This document shows positions 19,791 to 30,269 of a stretch of 64,000 nt of DNA, in pieces; the stretch's first letter is position 1, and the number at the start of each line of letters is the position of its first letter. Both the position numbers and the translations under genes were made by a program. Source of the DNA: Streptacidiphilus jeojiense (lineage in GTDB: Bacteria > Actinomycetota > Actinomycetes > Streptomycetales > Streptomycetaceae); assembly GCF_000719095.1 (NCBI RefSeq), contig NZ_JOEH01000005.1, positions 62,001-126,000 on the forward strand, in the 5' to 3' direction. Under the pieces are notes generated by a model. The model ran no database searches, was not told the DNA's origin, and saw nothing but the letters and a program-made list of their open reading frames with translations.

Positions 19791-20209
19791 CAGCTCTCAC
19801 CTGCCTCGCGCCGGACAATCCGGCACTTCATCGGAAGCTTGTGCGCGGCGCGGGTGAGCGCCTCGCGAGCAATCTTCTCGTTCGGGTACGACAACTCGAA
19901 CATCACGCGTCCGGGGTGCACGTTGGCGATCCACCACTCCGGCGAACCCTTACCGGAACCCATGCGGGTCTCGGCAGGCTTCTTGGTGAGCGGACGGTCC
20001 GGGTAGATGTTGATCCAGACCTTGCCGCCGCGCTTGATGTGACGGGTGATGGAGATACGAGCGGACTCGATCTGCCGGTTCGTCACGTACGCCGGGGAGA
20101 CGGCCTGCAGGCCGTACTCGCCGAACGCCAGCTCGGTACCGCCCTTAGCCATGCCACGCCGCTTGGGGTGGTGCTGCTTGCGGTGCTTGACCCTGCGAGG
20201 GATCAGCAT
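19790..20209 (-). CDS. rplP: 50S ribosomal protein L16
   Basis: L16 helps place the A-site tRNA acceptor arm near the peptidyl-transferase centre. The 139 residues begin [19 protein letters not shown] and contain the conserved basic loop [20 protein letters not shown] with [18 protein letters not shown]. It follows rpsC by 4 bases and overlaps rpmC by one. Confidence 0.98.
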   Translation of the reverse strand: MLIPRRVKHRKQHHPKRRGMAKGGTELAFGEYGLQAVSPAYVTNRQIESARISITRHIKRGGKVWINIYPDRPLTKKPAETRMGSGKGSPEWWIANVHPGRVMFELSYPNEKIAREALTRAAHKLPMKCRIVRREAGES

Positions 20210-20213
20210 GGGG

Positions 20214-21050
20214 TCAGGCCTCCGTTCCAGTGTCGTTCGAGGTGGAAGCCTCGGCCGGGGCCTCGGTCACCGCGGCCGGAGCCTCGGTGGCGGGACGACG
20301 ACCACGGCCACCGCGCTCGCCACCGGCGGGACGCTCGCCCCGACGGGGGCGCTCGCCCGGGCCGCCCGCACGGGGCGGACGGTTGCCGGCCTTGGCGGCG
20401 GCGTTGTCGGCACGGACCTCAGCGATGTTCTTGACGTCGCCCTTGTAGATCCAGACCTTGACGCCGATGCGGCCGAAGGTGGTCTTGGCCTCGAAGAAGC
20501 CGTAGTCCACGTTGGCGCGCAGGGTGTGCAGGGGCACGCGGCCCTCGCGGTAGAACTCCGAGCGGGACATCTCGGCGCCGCCGAGACGGCCGGAGCACTG
20601 GATCTTGATGCCCTTGGCGCCCGACTTCATCGTGCCCTGCATGCTCTTACGCATGGCGCGACGGAAGGAGACGCGGGAGGACAGCTGCTCGGCAACGCCC
20701 TGGGCGACCAGCTGAGCGTCCATCTCGGGGTTCTTGACCTCGAGGATGTTCAGCTGGACCTGCTTGCCGGTCAGCTTCTCGAGGTCGCCGCGGATGCGGT
20801 CGGCCTCGGTGCCGCGACGGCCGATGACGATGCCGGGACGGGCGGTGTGGATGTCCACCCGCACGCGGTCACGGGTGCGCTCGATCTCAACCTTCGAGAT
20901 GCCGGCGCGCTCCATGCCGGACGTCATCATCCTGCGGATGGCGACGTCTTCCTTGACGTAGTCCTTGTACAGCTTGTCGGCGTACCAGCGGGACTTGAAG
21001 TCCGTGGTGATGCCGAGTCGGAACCCGTTCGGGTTGATCTTCTGACCCAT
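20214..21050 (-). CDS. rpsC: 30S ribosomal protein S3
   Basis: S3 forms part of the mRNA entry channel and helicase. The protein is 278 residues: an N-terminal KH domain ([22 protein letters not shown] loop GRRG), then the C-terminal domain through VWIYKGD. The last ~65 residues are a disordered Gly/Arg-rich then Ala/Thr/Glu tail typical of actinobacterial S3. It overlaps rplV by one base. Confidence 0.98.
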   Translation of the reverse strand: MGQKINPNGFRLGITTDFKSRWYADKLYKDYVKEDVAIRRMMTSGMERAGISKVEIERTRDRVRVDIHTARPGIVIGRRGTEADRIRGDLEKLTGKQVQLNILEVKNPEMDAQLVAQGVAEQLSSRVSFRRAMRKSMQGTMKSGAKGIKIQCSGRLGGAEMSRSEFYREGRVPLHTLRANVDYGFFEAKTTFGRIGVKVWIYKGDVKNIAEVRADNAAAKAGNRPPRAGGPGERPRRGERPAGGERGGRGRRPATEAPAAVTEAPAEASTSNDTGTEA

Positions 21051-21397
21051 TAGCGGGTGCCCTCCTTCGAGGCGAGAACCACGGTGATGTGGCTCGTCCG
21101 CTTGCGAATCCGGTACGCGCGGCCCTGGGCCCGCGGACGGAAACGCTTCAGGGTCGGGCCCTCGTCGACGAACGCCTCAGCGACGTACAGCGACTCCACG
21201 TTGTTGTGGTTGTAGTTGTGCACGGCGTTGGCGATGGCGCTGTCGAGCACCTTGCCGACCGGCACGCTCGCGGCCTGCGGAGCGAAACGCAGGACCGCCT
21301 GGGCCTCCGTGGCATTCATGCCACGGACAAGGTCCACCACGCGGCGGGCCTTCATGGGCGTTACGCGGATGTACCGCGCCGTTGCCCTGGCTTCCAT
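21050..21397 (-). CDS. rplV: 50S ribosomal protein L22
   Basis: L22 lines the peptide exit tunnel; its beta-hairpin forms part of the constriction and is a macrolide-resistance site. The 115-residue reading begins [20 protein letters not shown] and ends [13 protein letters not shown], with hairpin residues around [17 protein letters not shown] at 21397 is preferred because AAGGGG lies 6 bases upstream and the conserved region starts there. An ATG at 21424 would add MTDTNKGIP and cannot be excluded. The hairpin shows no obvious resistance deletion. Confidence 0.93.
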   Translation of the reverse strand: MEARATARYIRVTPMKARRVVDLVRGMNATEAQAVLRFAPQAASVPVGKVLDSAIANAVHNYNHNNVESLYVAEAFVDEGPTLKRFRPRAQGRAYRIRKRTSHITVVLASKEGTR

Positions 21398-21441
21398 GGG
21401 AATCCCCTTGTTGGTGTCTGTCATGGTCTTCGCACCCCGCC

Positions 21442-21723
21442 TTAGCGGCGCTTCGACTTGCGGTCGTCCTTGACGTGGCCGCGGAAGGTGCGGGTCGGCG
21501 CGAACTCACCGAGCTTGTGGCCGACCATCGACTCGGTGACGAACACCGGGATGTGCTTGCGACCGTCATGCACCGCGAGGGTGTGGCCCAGCATCGCCGG
21601 CACGATCATGGAGCGGCGGGACCAGGTCTTGATGACGTTCTGGGTACCAGCTTCGTTCTGGACATCCACCTTCTTCATGAGGTGGTCGTCGACGAAGGGC
21701 CCCTTCTTGAGGCTGCGCGGCAT
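21442..21723 (-). CDS. rpsS: 30S ribosomal protein S19
   Basis: S19 is in the small-subunit head, paired with S13. The 93-residue protein begins [20 protein letters not shown] and holds [20 protein letters not shown] and [20 protein letters not shown]. The start is the Met of MPRSLKK; the 34-codon upstream extension is a run-on into rplB. It lies 11 bases after rplB. Confidence 0.98.
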   Translation of the reverse strand: MPRSLKKGPFVDDHLMKKVDVQNEAGTQNVIKTWSRRSMIVPAMLGHTLAVHDGRKHIPVFVTESMVGHKLGEFAPTRTFRGHVKDDRKSKRR

Positions 21724-21734
21724 CGAGACTGCTC

Positions 21735-22571
<837 letters not shown>

Positions 22572-22613
22572 GGCTTCTTCTGTCCTCGTCCGTTTCGGTT
22601 ATCCGACTCGCCG

Positions 22614-22943
22614 TCAGGCGGAGGTCGGAGCCCCGAAGATGTCGATGGGCTTGCTGCCCTCTGCCAGCGTCACGATGGCGCGCTTGGTGTCCTTGCGCTT
22701 GCCGAAACCGGTGCGCGAACGCTTGCGCTTGCCCACCCGGTTGATCGTGTTGACGTTGGCGACCTTGACCGCGAAGACCGCCTCGACGGCCTGCTTGATC
22801 TGGGTCTTGTTTGAGCCCGGCGCCACGATGAACGTGTACTTGCCCTCGTCGAGGAGCGCGTAGCTCTTCTCCGAGATGACCGGCTTGAGCAGCACGTCAC
22901 GGGGGTCCGTGAACGTCTTGCTGGTGATCGTCGCGTCGCTCAT
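22614..22943 (-). CDS. rplW: 50S ribosomal protein L23
   Basis: L23 sits at the tunnel exit and is the main docking point for trigger factor. The 109-residue protein has the typical [40 protein letters not shown] and [18 protein letters not shown] segments. Its ATG overlaps the rplD stop by one base. Confidence 0.98.
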   Translation of the reverse strand: MSDATITSKTFTDPRDVLLKPVISEKSYALLDEGKYTFIVAPGSNKTQIKQAVEAVFAVKVANVNTINRVGKRKRSRTGFGKRKDTKRAIVTLAEGSKPIDIFGAPTSA

Positions 22944-23620
22944 CAGGCGTCGCTCCCTTCGAGCTCGCTCGAAGAGGCAACGGCCTTCGCGGACGCGGCA
23001 GGGCCGGCCACGAAGCGCTCGAAGGCGGCCTGGGTGAAGACCACATCGTCGGAGACGAGCACGTCGTAGGTGTTCAGCTGACCGGCGTCCAGGATGTGCA
23101 CCTCGGGCAGGTTGCGGGCGCTCTTGATCGCCAGCTCGTCGTCGCGCTCGACCACGAGGAGGACGTTCTTGCGCTCGCTGATCTTGCCGATCAGGGTGCG
23201 GGCAGTCTTGGTGGACGGCGCATCGCCCGCGGTCACGCCGGTGATGACGTGGATGCGGTCGTTGCGGGCCCGGTCGGTCAGGGCGCCACGGAGCGCGGCG
23301 GCCTTCATCTTCTTGGGCGTCCGCTGCGAGTAGTCGCGCGGCACGGGGCCGTGCACGACGCCACCGCCGGCGAACTGCGGAGCGCGGGTCGAACCCTGAC
23401 GGGCGCGGCCGGTGCCCTTCTGGCGGTAGGGCTTGCGCCCGCCACCGCGGACCTCGGCGCGGGTCTTGGTCTTGTGCGTGCCCTGGCGGGCCGCAGCCAG
23501 CTGGGCGACGACGACCTGGTGGATCAGCGGAATGCTGACCTTCGCGTCGAAGATCTCGGCCGGCAGCTCGACGGTGCCGACAGTCTCACCCGCGGGGGAG
23601 AGAACATTGATGGTGCTCAT
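22943..23620 (-). CDS. rplD: 50S ribosomal protein L4
   Basis: L4 is an assembly protein whose long loop lines the exit tunnel. The 225-residue protein has the loop [20 protein letters not shown] followed by [20 protein letters not shown]. In E. coli L4 represses the S10 operon; whether it does so here is unknown. The start is [11 protein letters not shown], with the longer upstream frame rejected because it runs through rplC. It starts 4 bases after rplC. Confidence 0.98.
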   Translation of the reverse strand: MSTINVLSPAGETVGTVELPAEIFDAKVSIPLIHQVVVAQLAAARQGTHKTKTRAEVRGGGRKPYRQKGTGRARQGSTRAPQFAGGGVVHGPVPRDYSQRTPKKMKAAALRGALTDRARNDRIHVITGVTAGDAPSTKTARTLIGKISERKNVLLVVERDDELAIKSARNLPEVHILDAGQLNTYDVLVSDDVVFTQAAFERFVAGPAASAKAVASSSELEGSDA

Positions 23621-23624
23621 TGCT

Positions 23625-24269
23625 TCAGGCCCCCTTTGCCGCAGTGCGGACCAGGATGAGGCCGCCGTTCGGACCGGGGACCGCGCCCTTGATGAGCAGC
23701 AGACCCTTCTCCGCGTCAACGGCGTGGACGGTCAGGTTCTGGGTGGTCACACGCTCGTGGCCCATGCGACCGGCCATCTTCATGCCCTTGAACACGCGAC
23801 CCGGGGTGGCGCAGCCACCGATCGAGCCGGGCGAACGGTGCTTGCGCTGCACGCCGTGGCCGGCACCCAGACCGTGGAAGTTGTGGCGCTTCATGACACC
23901 CGCGAAGCCCTTGCCCTTGCTGGTACCGGTCACATCGACCTTGATACCGGCCTCAAACACCTCAGCGGTGATCTCCTGGCCCAGGGTGTACTCGCCGGCG
24001 TCGCTGGTGCGCAGCTCGACGAGGTGGCGACGAGGGGTGACGCCGGCCTTGGCGAAGTGGCCCGCGAGGGGCTTGTTCACCTTGCGCGGGTCGATCTCGC
24101 CGAAGCCGAACTGCACGGCGTCGTAGCCGGTGCCGTCAGCGGTGTGGACCTGGGTGACGACATTGGGGCCGGCCTTGACGACGGTCACCGGAACGATCCG
24201 GTTGTTCTCGTCCCAGACCTGCGTCATGCCGAGCTTCTCGCCCAGGATGCCCTTAATCTGCTTAGCCAT
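23625..24269 (-). CDS. rplC: 50S ribosomal protein L3
   Basis: L3 starts large-subunit assembly and reaches toward the peptidyl-transferase centre. The 214 residues begin [20 protein letters not shown] and include the tip region [20 protein letters not shown] and [20 protein letters not shown]. It lies 16 bases after rpsJ. Confidence 0.98.
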   Translation of the reverse strand: MAKQIKGILGEKLGMTQVWDENNRIVPVTVVKAGPNVVTQVHTADGTGYDAVQFGFGEIDPRKVNKPLAGHFAKAGVTPRRHLVELRTSDAGEYTLGQEITAEVFEAGIKVDVTGTSKGKGFAGVMKRHNFHGLGAGHGVQRKHRSPGSIGGCATPGRVFKGMKMAGRMGHERVTTQNLTVHAVDAEKGLLLIKGAVPGPNGGLILVRTAAKGA

Positions 24270-24285
24270 CTTCAGCTCCCGCCCT

Positions 24286-24594
24286 TCAGAGCTTGATCTC
24301 GATGTCGACGCCGGCCGGGAGGTCGAGTCGCATCAGAGAGTCAACGGTCTTGGGGGTCGGGTCGAGGATGTCGATCAGACGCTTGTGCGTGCGCATCTCG
24401 AAGTGCTCGCGCGAGTCCTTGTACTTGTGCGGCGAGCGGATGACGCAGTACACGTTCTTCTCAGTGGGCAGCGGCACCGGGCCTGCGACCTGCGCACCAG
24501 TACGCGTCACCGTCTCGACGATCTTCTTCGCCGAGGAGTCGATGACCTCGTGGTCGTAGGCCTTCAGCCGGATGCGGATCTTCTGTCCCGCCAT
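24286..24594 (-). CDS. rpsJ: 30S ribosomal protein S10 (also NusE)
   Basis: S10 is in the small-subunit head and also acts with NusB/NusG in transcription antitermination and coupling. The 102 residues begin [20 protein letters not shown] and contain the extended loop [20 protein letters not shown] and [20 protein letters not shown]. It is the first gene of the S10 operon. The start is the Met of MAGQK; an upstream 29-codon extension runs into the leader. The leader of about 360 bases carries a motif shared with rpsL. Confidence 0.98.
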   Translation of the reverse strand: MAGQKIRIRLKAYDHEVIDSSAKKIVETVTRTGAQVAGPVPLPTEKNVYCVIRSPHKYKDSREHFEMRTHKRLIDILDPTPKTVDSLMRLDLPAGVDIEIKL

Positions 24595-24673
24595 GGCTTC
24601 TTGTAGTCCTTCGTGTCGATAGTGCTGCTTCTGCGGCCGAGGCTCCGGGTGGAGTCCTCGGTGGCGTCCCGTT

Positions 24674-24697
24674 CGACCCACGCGGTCGGGCGTGTCG
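24674..24697 (-). promoter_or_regulatory. rpsJ leader motif shared with the rpsL leader
   Basis: The + strand reads CGACCCACGCGGTCGGG, then C, then GTGTCG. 23 of 24 bases match the rpsL leader at 40099-40122. In the transcript the core folds as CGACC-GCGTG-GGTCG. It lies 80-103 bases upstream of the rpsJ ATG. A role in ribosomal-protein feedback or assembly is inference. Confidence 0.55.
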
Positions 24698-24710
24698 CGC
24701 TGCCCGCCAC

Positions 24711-24773
24711 AAAAAATCCTTGGCCGAACTCAAAGGCCCCAGGCGGCGGAACCGTGAGGTTCACACCCGGGGC
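24711..24773 (-). promoter_or_regulatory. rpsJ leader hairpin with downstream T-run (possible attenuator)
   Basis: In the minus-strand transcript, GCCCCGGG (24773-24766) can pair with CCTGGGGC (24743-24736, one G-U pair) around an inner GAACC/GGTTC stem. Nineteen bases later comes TTTTTT (24716-24711). The gap is long for a classic terminator, so attenuation is only a possibility. Confidence 0.4.
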
Positions 24774-24961
24774 GGAACGCCGGGTTGAGGGCTTGTCCGC
24801 ACTTCCCGGAAGATTCCCGTACGTCCGTGCCGCAGCTGCCGCGCTTCGTCGAACATCAACTAGGCAACGGCCATCACGGGCACGACGAGTACTGTGGGAC
24901 TCGCTTCCGGTCCTCCTGATGGGAGGCGCGCAGCATCGGCGCTCAACCGAGCAACTTGGCT

Positions 24962-24992
24962 AGTGTGCCATACCGGACATGCCCCACGCCAA
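24962..24992 (-). promoter_or_regulatory. Candidate S10-operon promoter
   Basis: Minus strand TTGGCG (24992-24987) precedes CACACT (24967-24962) by 19 bases, 42 bases downstream of the membrane glycosyltransferase stop. The -10 box is weak and the spacer long. The 440 bases between that stop and rpsJ hold no gene. Confidence 0.4.
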
Positions 24993-25034
24993 TCAGGGCC
25001 AGTGAGGGTACCCCCGGCAGCACCGCCGTCAAAC

Positions 25035-26909
25035 CTACTTCTTGCGCCACACCACGACGTCCGGGATCCCGGTCGATCCGTGGCTGGTGACCGCCTTGAC
25101 CGGGTACCAGCCGGCCGGCGCGTCCGGCCAGCTCGCCGCCAACGGCTCGCTCTGGTCGTCGGGCGCCTTGACCACGGCCACGTTGGCCGCCGCGGGCAGG
25201 TGCTTGGTCGGGTCCTGGACCCAGACGCTGCCCCGGAAGACCTCGTAGGGCAGGACCTTCTGAACGGTCCAGTCCGTGCTCCAGGTCAGCACGACGTTGT
25301 CGGTCGGGGTGATCCCGGCGTCCTCCATGAACCCGGTCGCGGGCCACTCCCTGGCGGCGGCCCAGGGCTTGGAGATCTGCTCGGTGACCGCGACGGTCTC
25401 CGCCGCCGCGAGCAGCGCGACACAGACCAGGACCGGCAGCAGCGCCTTGCGTCGGAACAGCACGACCGGAACCACGACCAGGGCGAGCAGCAGCAGCGAC
25501 ACCACCGTGGTCCGCAGCACGTGCAGGTCGTTGGTGTCGCCACCGAGGATCAACGCGTCGGGCAGCCCCCAGGGGACGATCCCCAGCGTCTTGAAGTTGG
25601 GGCTGATGTGCACGACCACGAACGCCGTCAGACCCACCGTCAGCACGACCGCTGCCAGCGAGGCGCGGATCAGCGCGGTCCGGCTCAGCCTGACCAGCCC
25701 GGCCAGTCCCACCGCGAACATCGCCGGCGCCAGCAGGGTGAGGTAGCGGGCGTAGACCCAGGTGTCGACCCTGGTGTCGGACGGGAGTCCGGACGCGGAG
25801 GCCAGCGCGACGCCGAACAGGGTCGCCAGCATCACCCCGGCGACCACCCGGTTCGGACGGCTGCTCCCGCGCCCGAACAGCGCCACCGCACAGAGCACGA
25901 TCGCGAGCGCGCCCAACCCCCAGGTGGAGGTGCAGAAGTACCAGAACTGACCGAGCGTCCGGCTGAGGTTGCGGTCCAGCAGGGTGCGGTCGAAGAGGCC
26001 CTGGAACACCGCGGTGCCCACGGCGCTGGGGATGCTGTGGGTCCGCGCCAGGAAGTGGTGGACCAGGAACTTGTCCAGCCCGACGCCCAGGGCCAGCCCC
26101 GCCGCCATGGAGAAGACCGCGGCCCAGGGCACCCAGCGCAGCACCAGGACGAGCAGCAGCACCGCGCAGGTGATGGCGACCATCACACCGCCGCGGTCAT
26201 GGGTCGCCATGGCGTAGGAGGCGGCCAGGCCCGAGCCGGCCCCGTACCAGGCGCGGCTCCGGCGCGAACCCCCGGTGCTGAGCCAGGCGTGCATGCAGAA
26301 CAGCCAGCAGAGCACCAGCAGCGGGAAGATGACGTCGGTCATCGCGAACTGCGAGTAGAAGACCACCGGGTTGATCAGGGCCACCCCGAACGCCGCCAGG
26401 AAGGCGAGCTTGCGGCCCAGGGCCAGGCGGCGCAGGAACATGTAGGTGGCCGGCATGACCAGCGCGTTCAGCAGCGCATTGGTCACCAGCACCAGCCGGT
26501 ACGCCGTCTCCGCGCTGTGCCCCAGCCAGAGCGCGGGCGTGATCAGCAGCGGGTAGCCGCCGGGCAGCACCTCCCCGGCGGGCATGTAGGTGTTGCGACC
26601 GCCGGCCAGGATCCGGGCGAGCACCAGGTAGGCGTCCTCGTCCGGGTGCACGCTCGGATAGGTGAAGGAGGTCACCAGGGCCAGCCGGAAGGCGACCTGC
26701 ACCAGGTAGGCCGCCACCAGCGCCGCCGGGAGGAACCAGGCCCGGGAGGTCAGTCCCCGCCCCCGGAGCACCGCCCGGCCGCCGACCGCCCGGCTGCCGA
26801 CCACCCCGCTGCTGCCGCGCTCGGAACGGTCCCCGGCCCGGTCCGCGGGCTCAGCGACGGCGGGCCTGGTCGACCCGGTCCCCCCGGCCGCGCTGTCGAC
26901 GCTTTCCAT
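25035..26909 (-). CDS. GT-C-type polytopic membrane glycosyltransferase (ArnT/GT39-like)
   Basis: A 624-residue membrane protein. Residues 1-55 form a charged cytosolic tail, TM1 is about 58-75, and roughly ten further hydrophobic helices follow, then a soluble C-terminal region of ~140 residues ending VVWRKK. In the first outer loop, HPDEDAYLVLAR (Asp90-Glu91) fits the acidic pair of lipid-linked-sugar GT-C enzymes. It would transfer a sugar from a polyprenyl phosphate carrier on the outer face. ATG at 26909 has GGAGAG upstream; the longer open frame runs antisense-free into the DUF2142 gene and is rejected. It is the last gene of the glycan operon, 62 bases after DUF2142, and is the only one not overlapping. 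Confidence 0.75.
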   Translation of the reverse strand: MESVDSAAGGTGSTRPAVAEPADRAGDRSERGSSGVVGSRAVGGRAVLRGRGLTSRAWFLPAALVAAYLVQVAFRLALVTSFTYPSVHPDEDAYLVLARILAGGRNTYMPAGEVLPGGYPLLITPALWLGHSAETAYRLVLVTNALLNALVMPATYMFLRRLALGRKLAFLAAFGVALINPVVFYSQFAMTDVIFPLLVLCWLFCMHAWLSTGGSRRSRAWYGAGSGLAASYAMATHDRGGVMVAITCAVLLLVLVLRWVPWAAVFSMAAGLALGVGLDKFLVHHFLARTHSIPSAVGTAVFQGLFDRTLLDRNLSRTLGQFWYFCTSTWGLGALAIVLCAVALFGRGSSRPNRVVAGVMLATLFGVALASASGLPSDTRVDTWVYARYLTLLAPAMFAVGLAGLVRLSRTALIRASLAAVVLTVGLTAFVVVHISPNFKTLGIVPWGLPDALILGGDTNDLHVLRTTVVSLLLLALVVVPVVLFRRKALLPVLVCVALLAAAETVAVTEQISKPWAAAREWPATGFMEDAGITPTDNVVLTWSTDWTVQKVLPYEVFRGSVWVQDPTKHLPAAANVAVVKAPDDQSEPLAASWPDAPAGWYPVKAVTSHGSTGIPDVVVWRKK

Positions 26910-26971
26910 GCTTGCTTCTCTCCTGGAGCAGATCTTCGTCGTACAGGCACCCTTGGCCGAGCAGCGGTACG

Positions 26972-28606
26972 CTACCAGGCGCTCACCGGCCCCGGTCCGG
27001 CCAGGTGCTCGTCCCCGTCGGCCTTCGCACCGGCCTCCGCGCCGTCCGTCGTCAGCGGCAGCGCGGCCGCAGGCTCCTCGGCCGCGGGGGCGGCGGACTG
27101 CGCCGCGGGGTCGAAGGCGCGCAGCAGGCACCACTGTGCCACCAGGCCGACCAGGATGAGCAGGACCCACACCAGGGCCCCGGCCGGCGGCGTCCAGTCC
27201 GCGTGCAGCGGGATCAGCCGGCCGTTCACACCCACCATGTAGCGGTGCAGGGCTCCCCAGAAGGCCATGAACGAGGCAGCGGTCAGGGCCGCGCCGATGA
27301 GCCGGTTCAGCCGCACCGCCGGCGCCTTCGACAGCGGGTTGTACTTGGCGATCAGCATGGACGCCAGGATCGGCAGCCCGGCCGCGAACGCCAGCAGGTA
27401 GCGGCCCTGCCAGATCGGTCCGGTGGAACCGGTCGCGTAGGCGTTGCCGATCACCGGGATGAAGACGATCCCCAGGATCAGGGCCACCAGGGCGAGCACC
27501 TCCCGGCGCCGGGCGCAGGACCAGCCGAGCAGCACCAGACCGATGACCACGGCGGTCCAGATCACATAGGTGGCGTAGGGGGACGTGGTCTCCAGCCAGC
27601 CGAAGTCGCCGATCATGTTGGTGATGTAGTTGCGGCTGTAGAGGAAGGTCGACTTGGCGACCGAGACGGTCGACAGCTTCAGACTGCCCAGGTTGGAGTG
27701 GTCCGGATGGGTCAGGTTCCAGGCCTCGCCGAGCAGGAAGGCGACCCCGGAGACTGCGGTCCACACCCAGGTCACCCGGCGGCGCAGGATCGACCGCAGC
27801 ACCCCGCGCTGGGCCACCAGCAGCCCGATCAGCAGCACCGCCGCCACCCAGAGCAGCCCCAGCGGCCGGATGCAGAACAGGCTCACCGCGGCGATGCCGC
27901 CGTAGGCCATCCTGCTGCGCAGCAGTTCAGGGTCGGGCCTCAGGAAGACCGGGAGCAGCGCCGTCCAGGCCAGGATCCCGGCGGCCGCCTCGACCGCGTT
28001 GGGGTTGACCACGCCGCCCAGGAACAGCGTCATCGGCGTCGCCGCGGCGTACACGCCGACCAGCACCGTGCTCTTGCGCCAGGTGCTCGCGGTCACTACC
28101 GCCAGCGCCATCAGCAGGGCGCACAGCACCGCCGAGAGCAGCCGCATCGCGTAGATCACCGAGGGGCCCTTGAGGAACAGGCTGGGCCAGCCGATCATCA
28201 GGTAGTACGCCGGGTTGTAGCGCCCGGCCCCCGTGGTCATCGAGACGGTGGTGCTGCCGGTCTTGAAGGGGGCGGCGCAGGAGGCCGGCTTGGTCGGGTC
28301 GTGGCGGTAGCACAGCGTCAGCGCCGGCAGGGCGTCGTAGCCGGACGGCAGCTTGATACCGGTGAACACCAGCTGGCGCGGGATGTTCTCGATCTTCACC
28401 ACGCCGGACACGTCGGGGCCGTTGATCTGTCCGCGGACCACCGAGGCGGCCCGGGTGATGTGGTCCGGCTCGTCCGGGGCCGCGGTCAGCGGGGTCGCGA
28501 AGGACCAGGCCGACATCAGCATGAAGAAGACCGCGAACGACGCGACCCCCAATCGCAGCCGACTCGCGAACAGCCAGGTGGAAGCGGCCGGGAACGGAGA
28601 TCTCAT
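26972..28606 (-). CDS. DUF2142 family membrane protein (probable GT-C transferase)
   Basis: A 544-residue polytopic membrane protein. TM1 (about 18-37, VASFAVFFMLMSAWSFATPL) leads straight into TAAPDEPDHITRAA, with the Asp45-Glu46 pair in the first outer loop that marks DUF2142 and fits a GT-C catalytic site. A large outer loop with Cys residues (LCYRHDPTKPASCAAPFKTG) and ten or so more helices follow. ATG overlaps the stop of the upstream GT2 gene by four bases (ATGA). It may be a glycosyltransferase or take part in glycan polymerisation; the sequence does not decide. Confidence 0.78.
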   Translation of the reverse strand: MRSPFPAASTWLFASRLRLGVASFAVFFMLMSAWSFATPLTAAPDEPDHITRAASVVRGQINGPDVSGVVKIENIPRQLVFTGIKLPSGYDALPALTLCYRHDPTKPASCAAPFKTGSTTVSMTTGAGRYNPAYYLMIGWPSLFLKGPSVIYAMRLLSAVLCALLMALAVVTASTWRKSTVLVGVYAAATPMTLFLGGVVNPNAVEAAAGILAWTALLPVFLRPDPELLRSRMAYGGIAAVSLFCIRPLGLLWVAAVLLIGLLVAQRGVLRSILRRRVTWVWTAVSGVAFLLGEAWNLTHPDHSNLGSLKLSTVSVAKSTFLYSRNYITNMIGDFGWLETTSPYATYVIWTAVVIGLVLLGWSCARRREVLALVALILGIVFIPVIGNAYATGSTGPIWQGRYLLAFAAGLPILASMLIAKYNPLSKAPAVRLNRLIGAALTAASFMAFWGALHRYMVGVNGRLIPLHADWTPPAGALVWVLLILVGLVAQWCLLRAFDPAAQSAAPAAEEPAAALPLTTDGAEAGAKADGDEHLAGPGPVSAW

Positions 28607-29541
28607 GAATTTCTCCTGGCAGGCAGGGCTGCGAACCGGAGCAGCGTTCCGGCACCGGTGGAGTTGCCTCGGCGCACCGCGCCCGGCAGCAGGGTCAGTG
28701 CGTGCAGGCGGGTGGAGAGGTGCCGCCGGGCCACGGCCGCGGCACGCGGCCAGCCCTGGCGGTCCAGCAGGTCGGCGGTCTCCAGGAAGAACCGGCGGGC
28801 CTCGGCGAAGCGGTCCCCGGAGAACGCCTGGGCGGAGGACTCGCTCAGCGCATGGCGGCGGTAGCTGAAGCAGACCTCGCCGGCGACGGTCAGCCGCTCC
28901 CCCGCGACCACCAGCTCCATCACCAGCGCCAGGTCCTGGATCACCTTCAGGTCCTCGCGGAAGCCGCGCTCCCGCACGGCGTCGGTGCGCCAGCAGATCG
29001 CCGGGAAGTAGAGCCAGTTCCCGCGGAGCAGGCTCACCGCGAGTTCCTCGCCGTGGAGTTCGCCGGGGCCCGGTTCCGCCGACCCCTCGGTCCCCTGCTC
29101 CTTCGGCGCGTAGATGCGCCGCTTCACCGAGTCGACCAGGCTGTCGGCCGGCTTCCCCGAGCCGTCGATCACCAGCACACCGGGCTGGACCATGGCCGCG
29201 TCCGGGGTCGACGCCAGCGCCCCGCGCACCACCCGCAGGTAGTTGGGGTGCATCAGGTCGTCGCAGCCCATCAGCACCACGTGGTCGAAGTCGGCGAGTT
29301 CGAGGCAGCGGTTGAAGTTGCCGGTGACCCCGAGGTTGCGTTCGTTGCGGAAGTAGCGGACCCGGGGGTCGGCCAGCTGCTCGAACCAGCCCGGCACGTC
29401 CGGCTCGGTGCCGTCGTCCACCACGGTGAGCCGCCAGTCGTCGCCGTCCAGCGCGAGGACGCTGCGCACGGCGTCCTGCATCATCCCGACATCGCCGTAG
29501 TACGGCATCATGATGTCGAACTGCGGCGTCGGACCGGTCAC
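28603..29541 (-). CDS. Family 2 glycosyltransferase
   Basis: A cytosolic GT-A enzyme of 312 residues. FDIMMPYYGDVGMMQDAVRS opens the nucleotide-binding fold. VVDDGTEPD (Asp42-Asp43) binds the nucleotide, RNERNLGVTGNFNRCLE is the family helix, and MGCDDLMHP (Asp93-Asp94) supplies the metal-binding DxD-like motif. No membrane helix is visible. It is joined by ATGA overlaps to genes on both sides. Probably adds a sugar, possibly rhamnose, to a lipid-linked glycan; the donor is not shown by the sequence. Confidence 0.85.
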   Translation of the reverse strand: MTGPTPQFDIMMPYYGDVGMMQDAVRSVLALDGDDWRLTVVDDGTEPDVPGWFEQLADPRVRYFRNERNLGVTGNFNRCLELADFDHVVLMGCDDLMHPNYLRVVRGALASTPDAAMVQPGVLVIDGSGKPADSLVDSVKRRIYAPKEQGTEGSAEPGPGELHGEELAVSLLRGNWLYFPAICWRTDAVRERGFREDLKVIQDLALVMELVVAGERLTVAGEVCFSYRRHALSESSAQAFSGDRFAEARRFFLETADLLDRQGWPRAAAVARRHLSTRLHALTLLPGAVRRGNSTGAGTLLRFAALPARRNS

Positions 29542-30269
29542 GTGCTGCTCCCGGCCCTGCGTGCGGGCATCCGCCGGATCATGGCGAGCATCAGCACGAA
29601 CCCGGCCCTGCCGAGGTAGACCATGGCCTTGACCGGGGAGGCGCTCGGGGTGCCGGTGGTCCGCTCGCGCATGGCGACCGGGACCTGCTGCACGGTGAAC
29701 CCGCAGCGGACCGCGCCGACCATGCTCTCGACGGTGTCGCCGAGGTACTCCACCGGGTACCAGTGCGCGAAGAACTCGATCAGCTGCCGGTTGCAGGCCC
29801 GGAAGCCGGACGTGGTGTCGGTGAGCCGGGTGTGCGCTATCCGCGACAGCACCGCCGAGAGCAGCCCCATCGCCAGCTTGCGCGGGCCGCGGACGGTGTA
29901 GTCGCCCACCCCGGCGAAGCGCGCCCCGACCGCCAGGTCCACCGTGTCCAGCGCCTTCAGCAGGTCGGGGACGAACGCCGGGTCATGCTGGCCGTCGGCG
30001 TCGATCTGCACGGCGACGTCGTAGTCGTGCTCGTAGGCGTAGCGGTAGCCCAGCCGCATGGCGCCGCCCACACCCAGGTTGTAGGGCAGCCGCACCACGG
30101 TGGCGCCGGCCTCCGCCGCCACCCGGGCGGTGTCGTCGGACGAGCCGTCGTCGACCACCAGGGCGTCGACGAAGGGGATCTTGGTCTGGATCTCCTTCAG
30201 CACCGAGGGCAGGCCCTCGGACTCGTTCCAGGCCGGAAGGATGATCAGGATCTTCTGCTGCGGGTTCAC
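29538..30269 (-). CDS. Family 2 glycosyltransferase, polyprenyl-phosphate sugar synthase type
   Basis: A 243-residue GT2 protein of the dolichol-phosphate-mannose-synthase group, which loads one sugar onto a polyprenyl phosphate. ILIILPAWNESEGLPSVLKE, LVVDDGSSDDT (Asp40-Asp41), YNLGVGGAMRLGYRYA and QIDADGQHDP (Asp90-Ala-Asp92) are all present. No C-terminal membrane helix is visible, so the neighbouring DUF2304 protein may anchor it. GTG start overlaps the DUF2304 stop by four bases (GTGA). It likely makes the donor for the GT-C proteins of this operon (inference). Confidence 0.85.
   Translation of the reverse strand: MNPQQKILIILPAWNESEGLPSVLKEIQTKIPFVDALVVDDGSSDDTARVAAEAGATVVRLPYNLGVGGAMRLGYRYAYEHDYDVAVQIDADGQHDPAFVPDLLKALDTVDLAVGARFAGVGDYTVRGPRKLAMGLLSAVLSRIAHTRLTDTTSGFRACNRQLIEFFAHWYPVEYLGDTVESMVGAVRCGFTVQQVPVAMRERTTGTPSASPVKAMVYLGRAGFVLMLAMIRRMPARRAGSST

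Noticed and set aside
25035..27764. A 909-codon version of the GT-C gene
   Set aside because: The extra 285 codons overlap the DUF2142 gene in another frame; ATG at 26909 has a good ribosome site and the first helix follows it.
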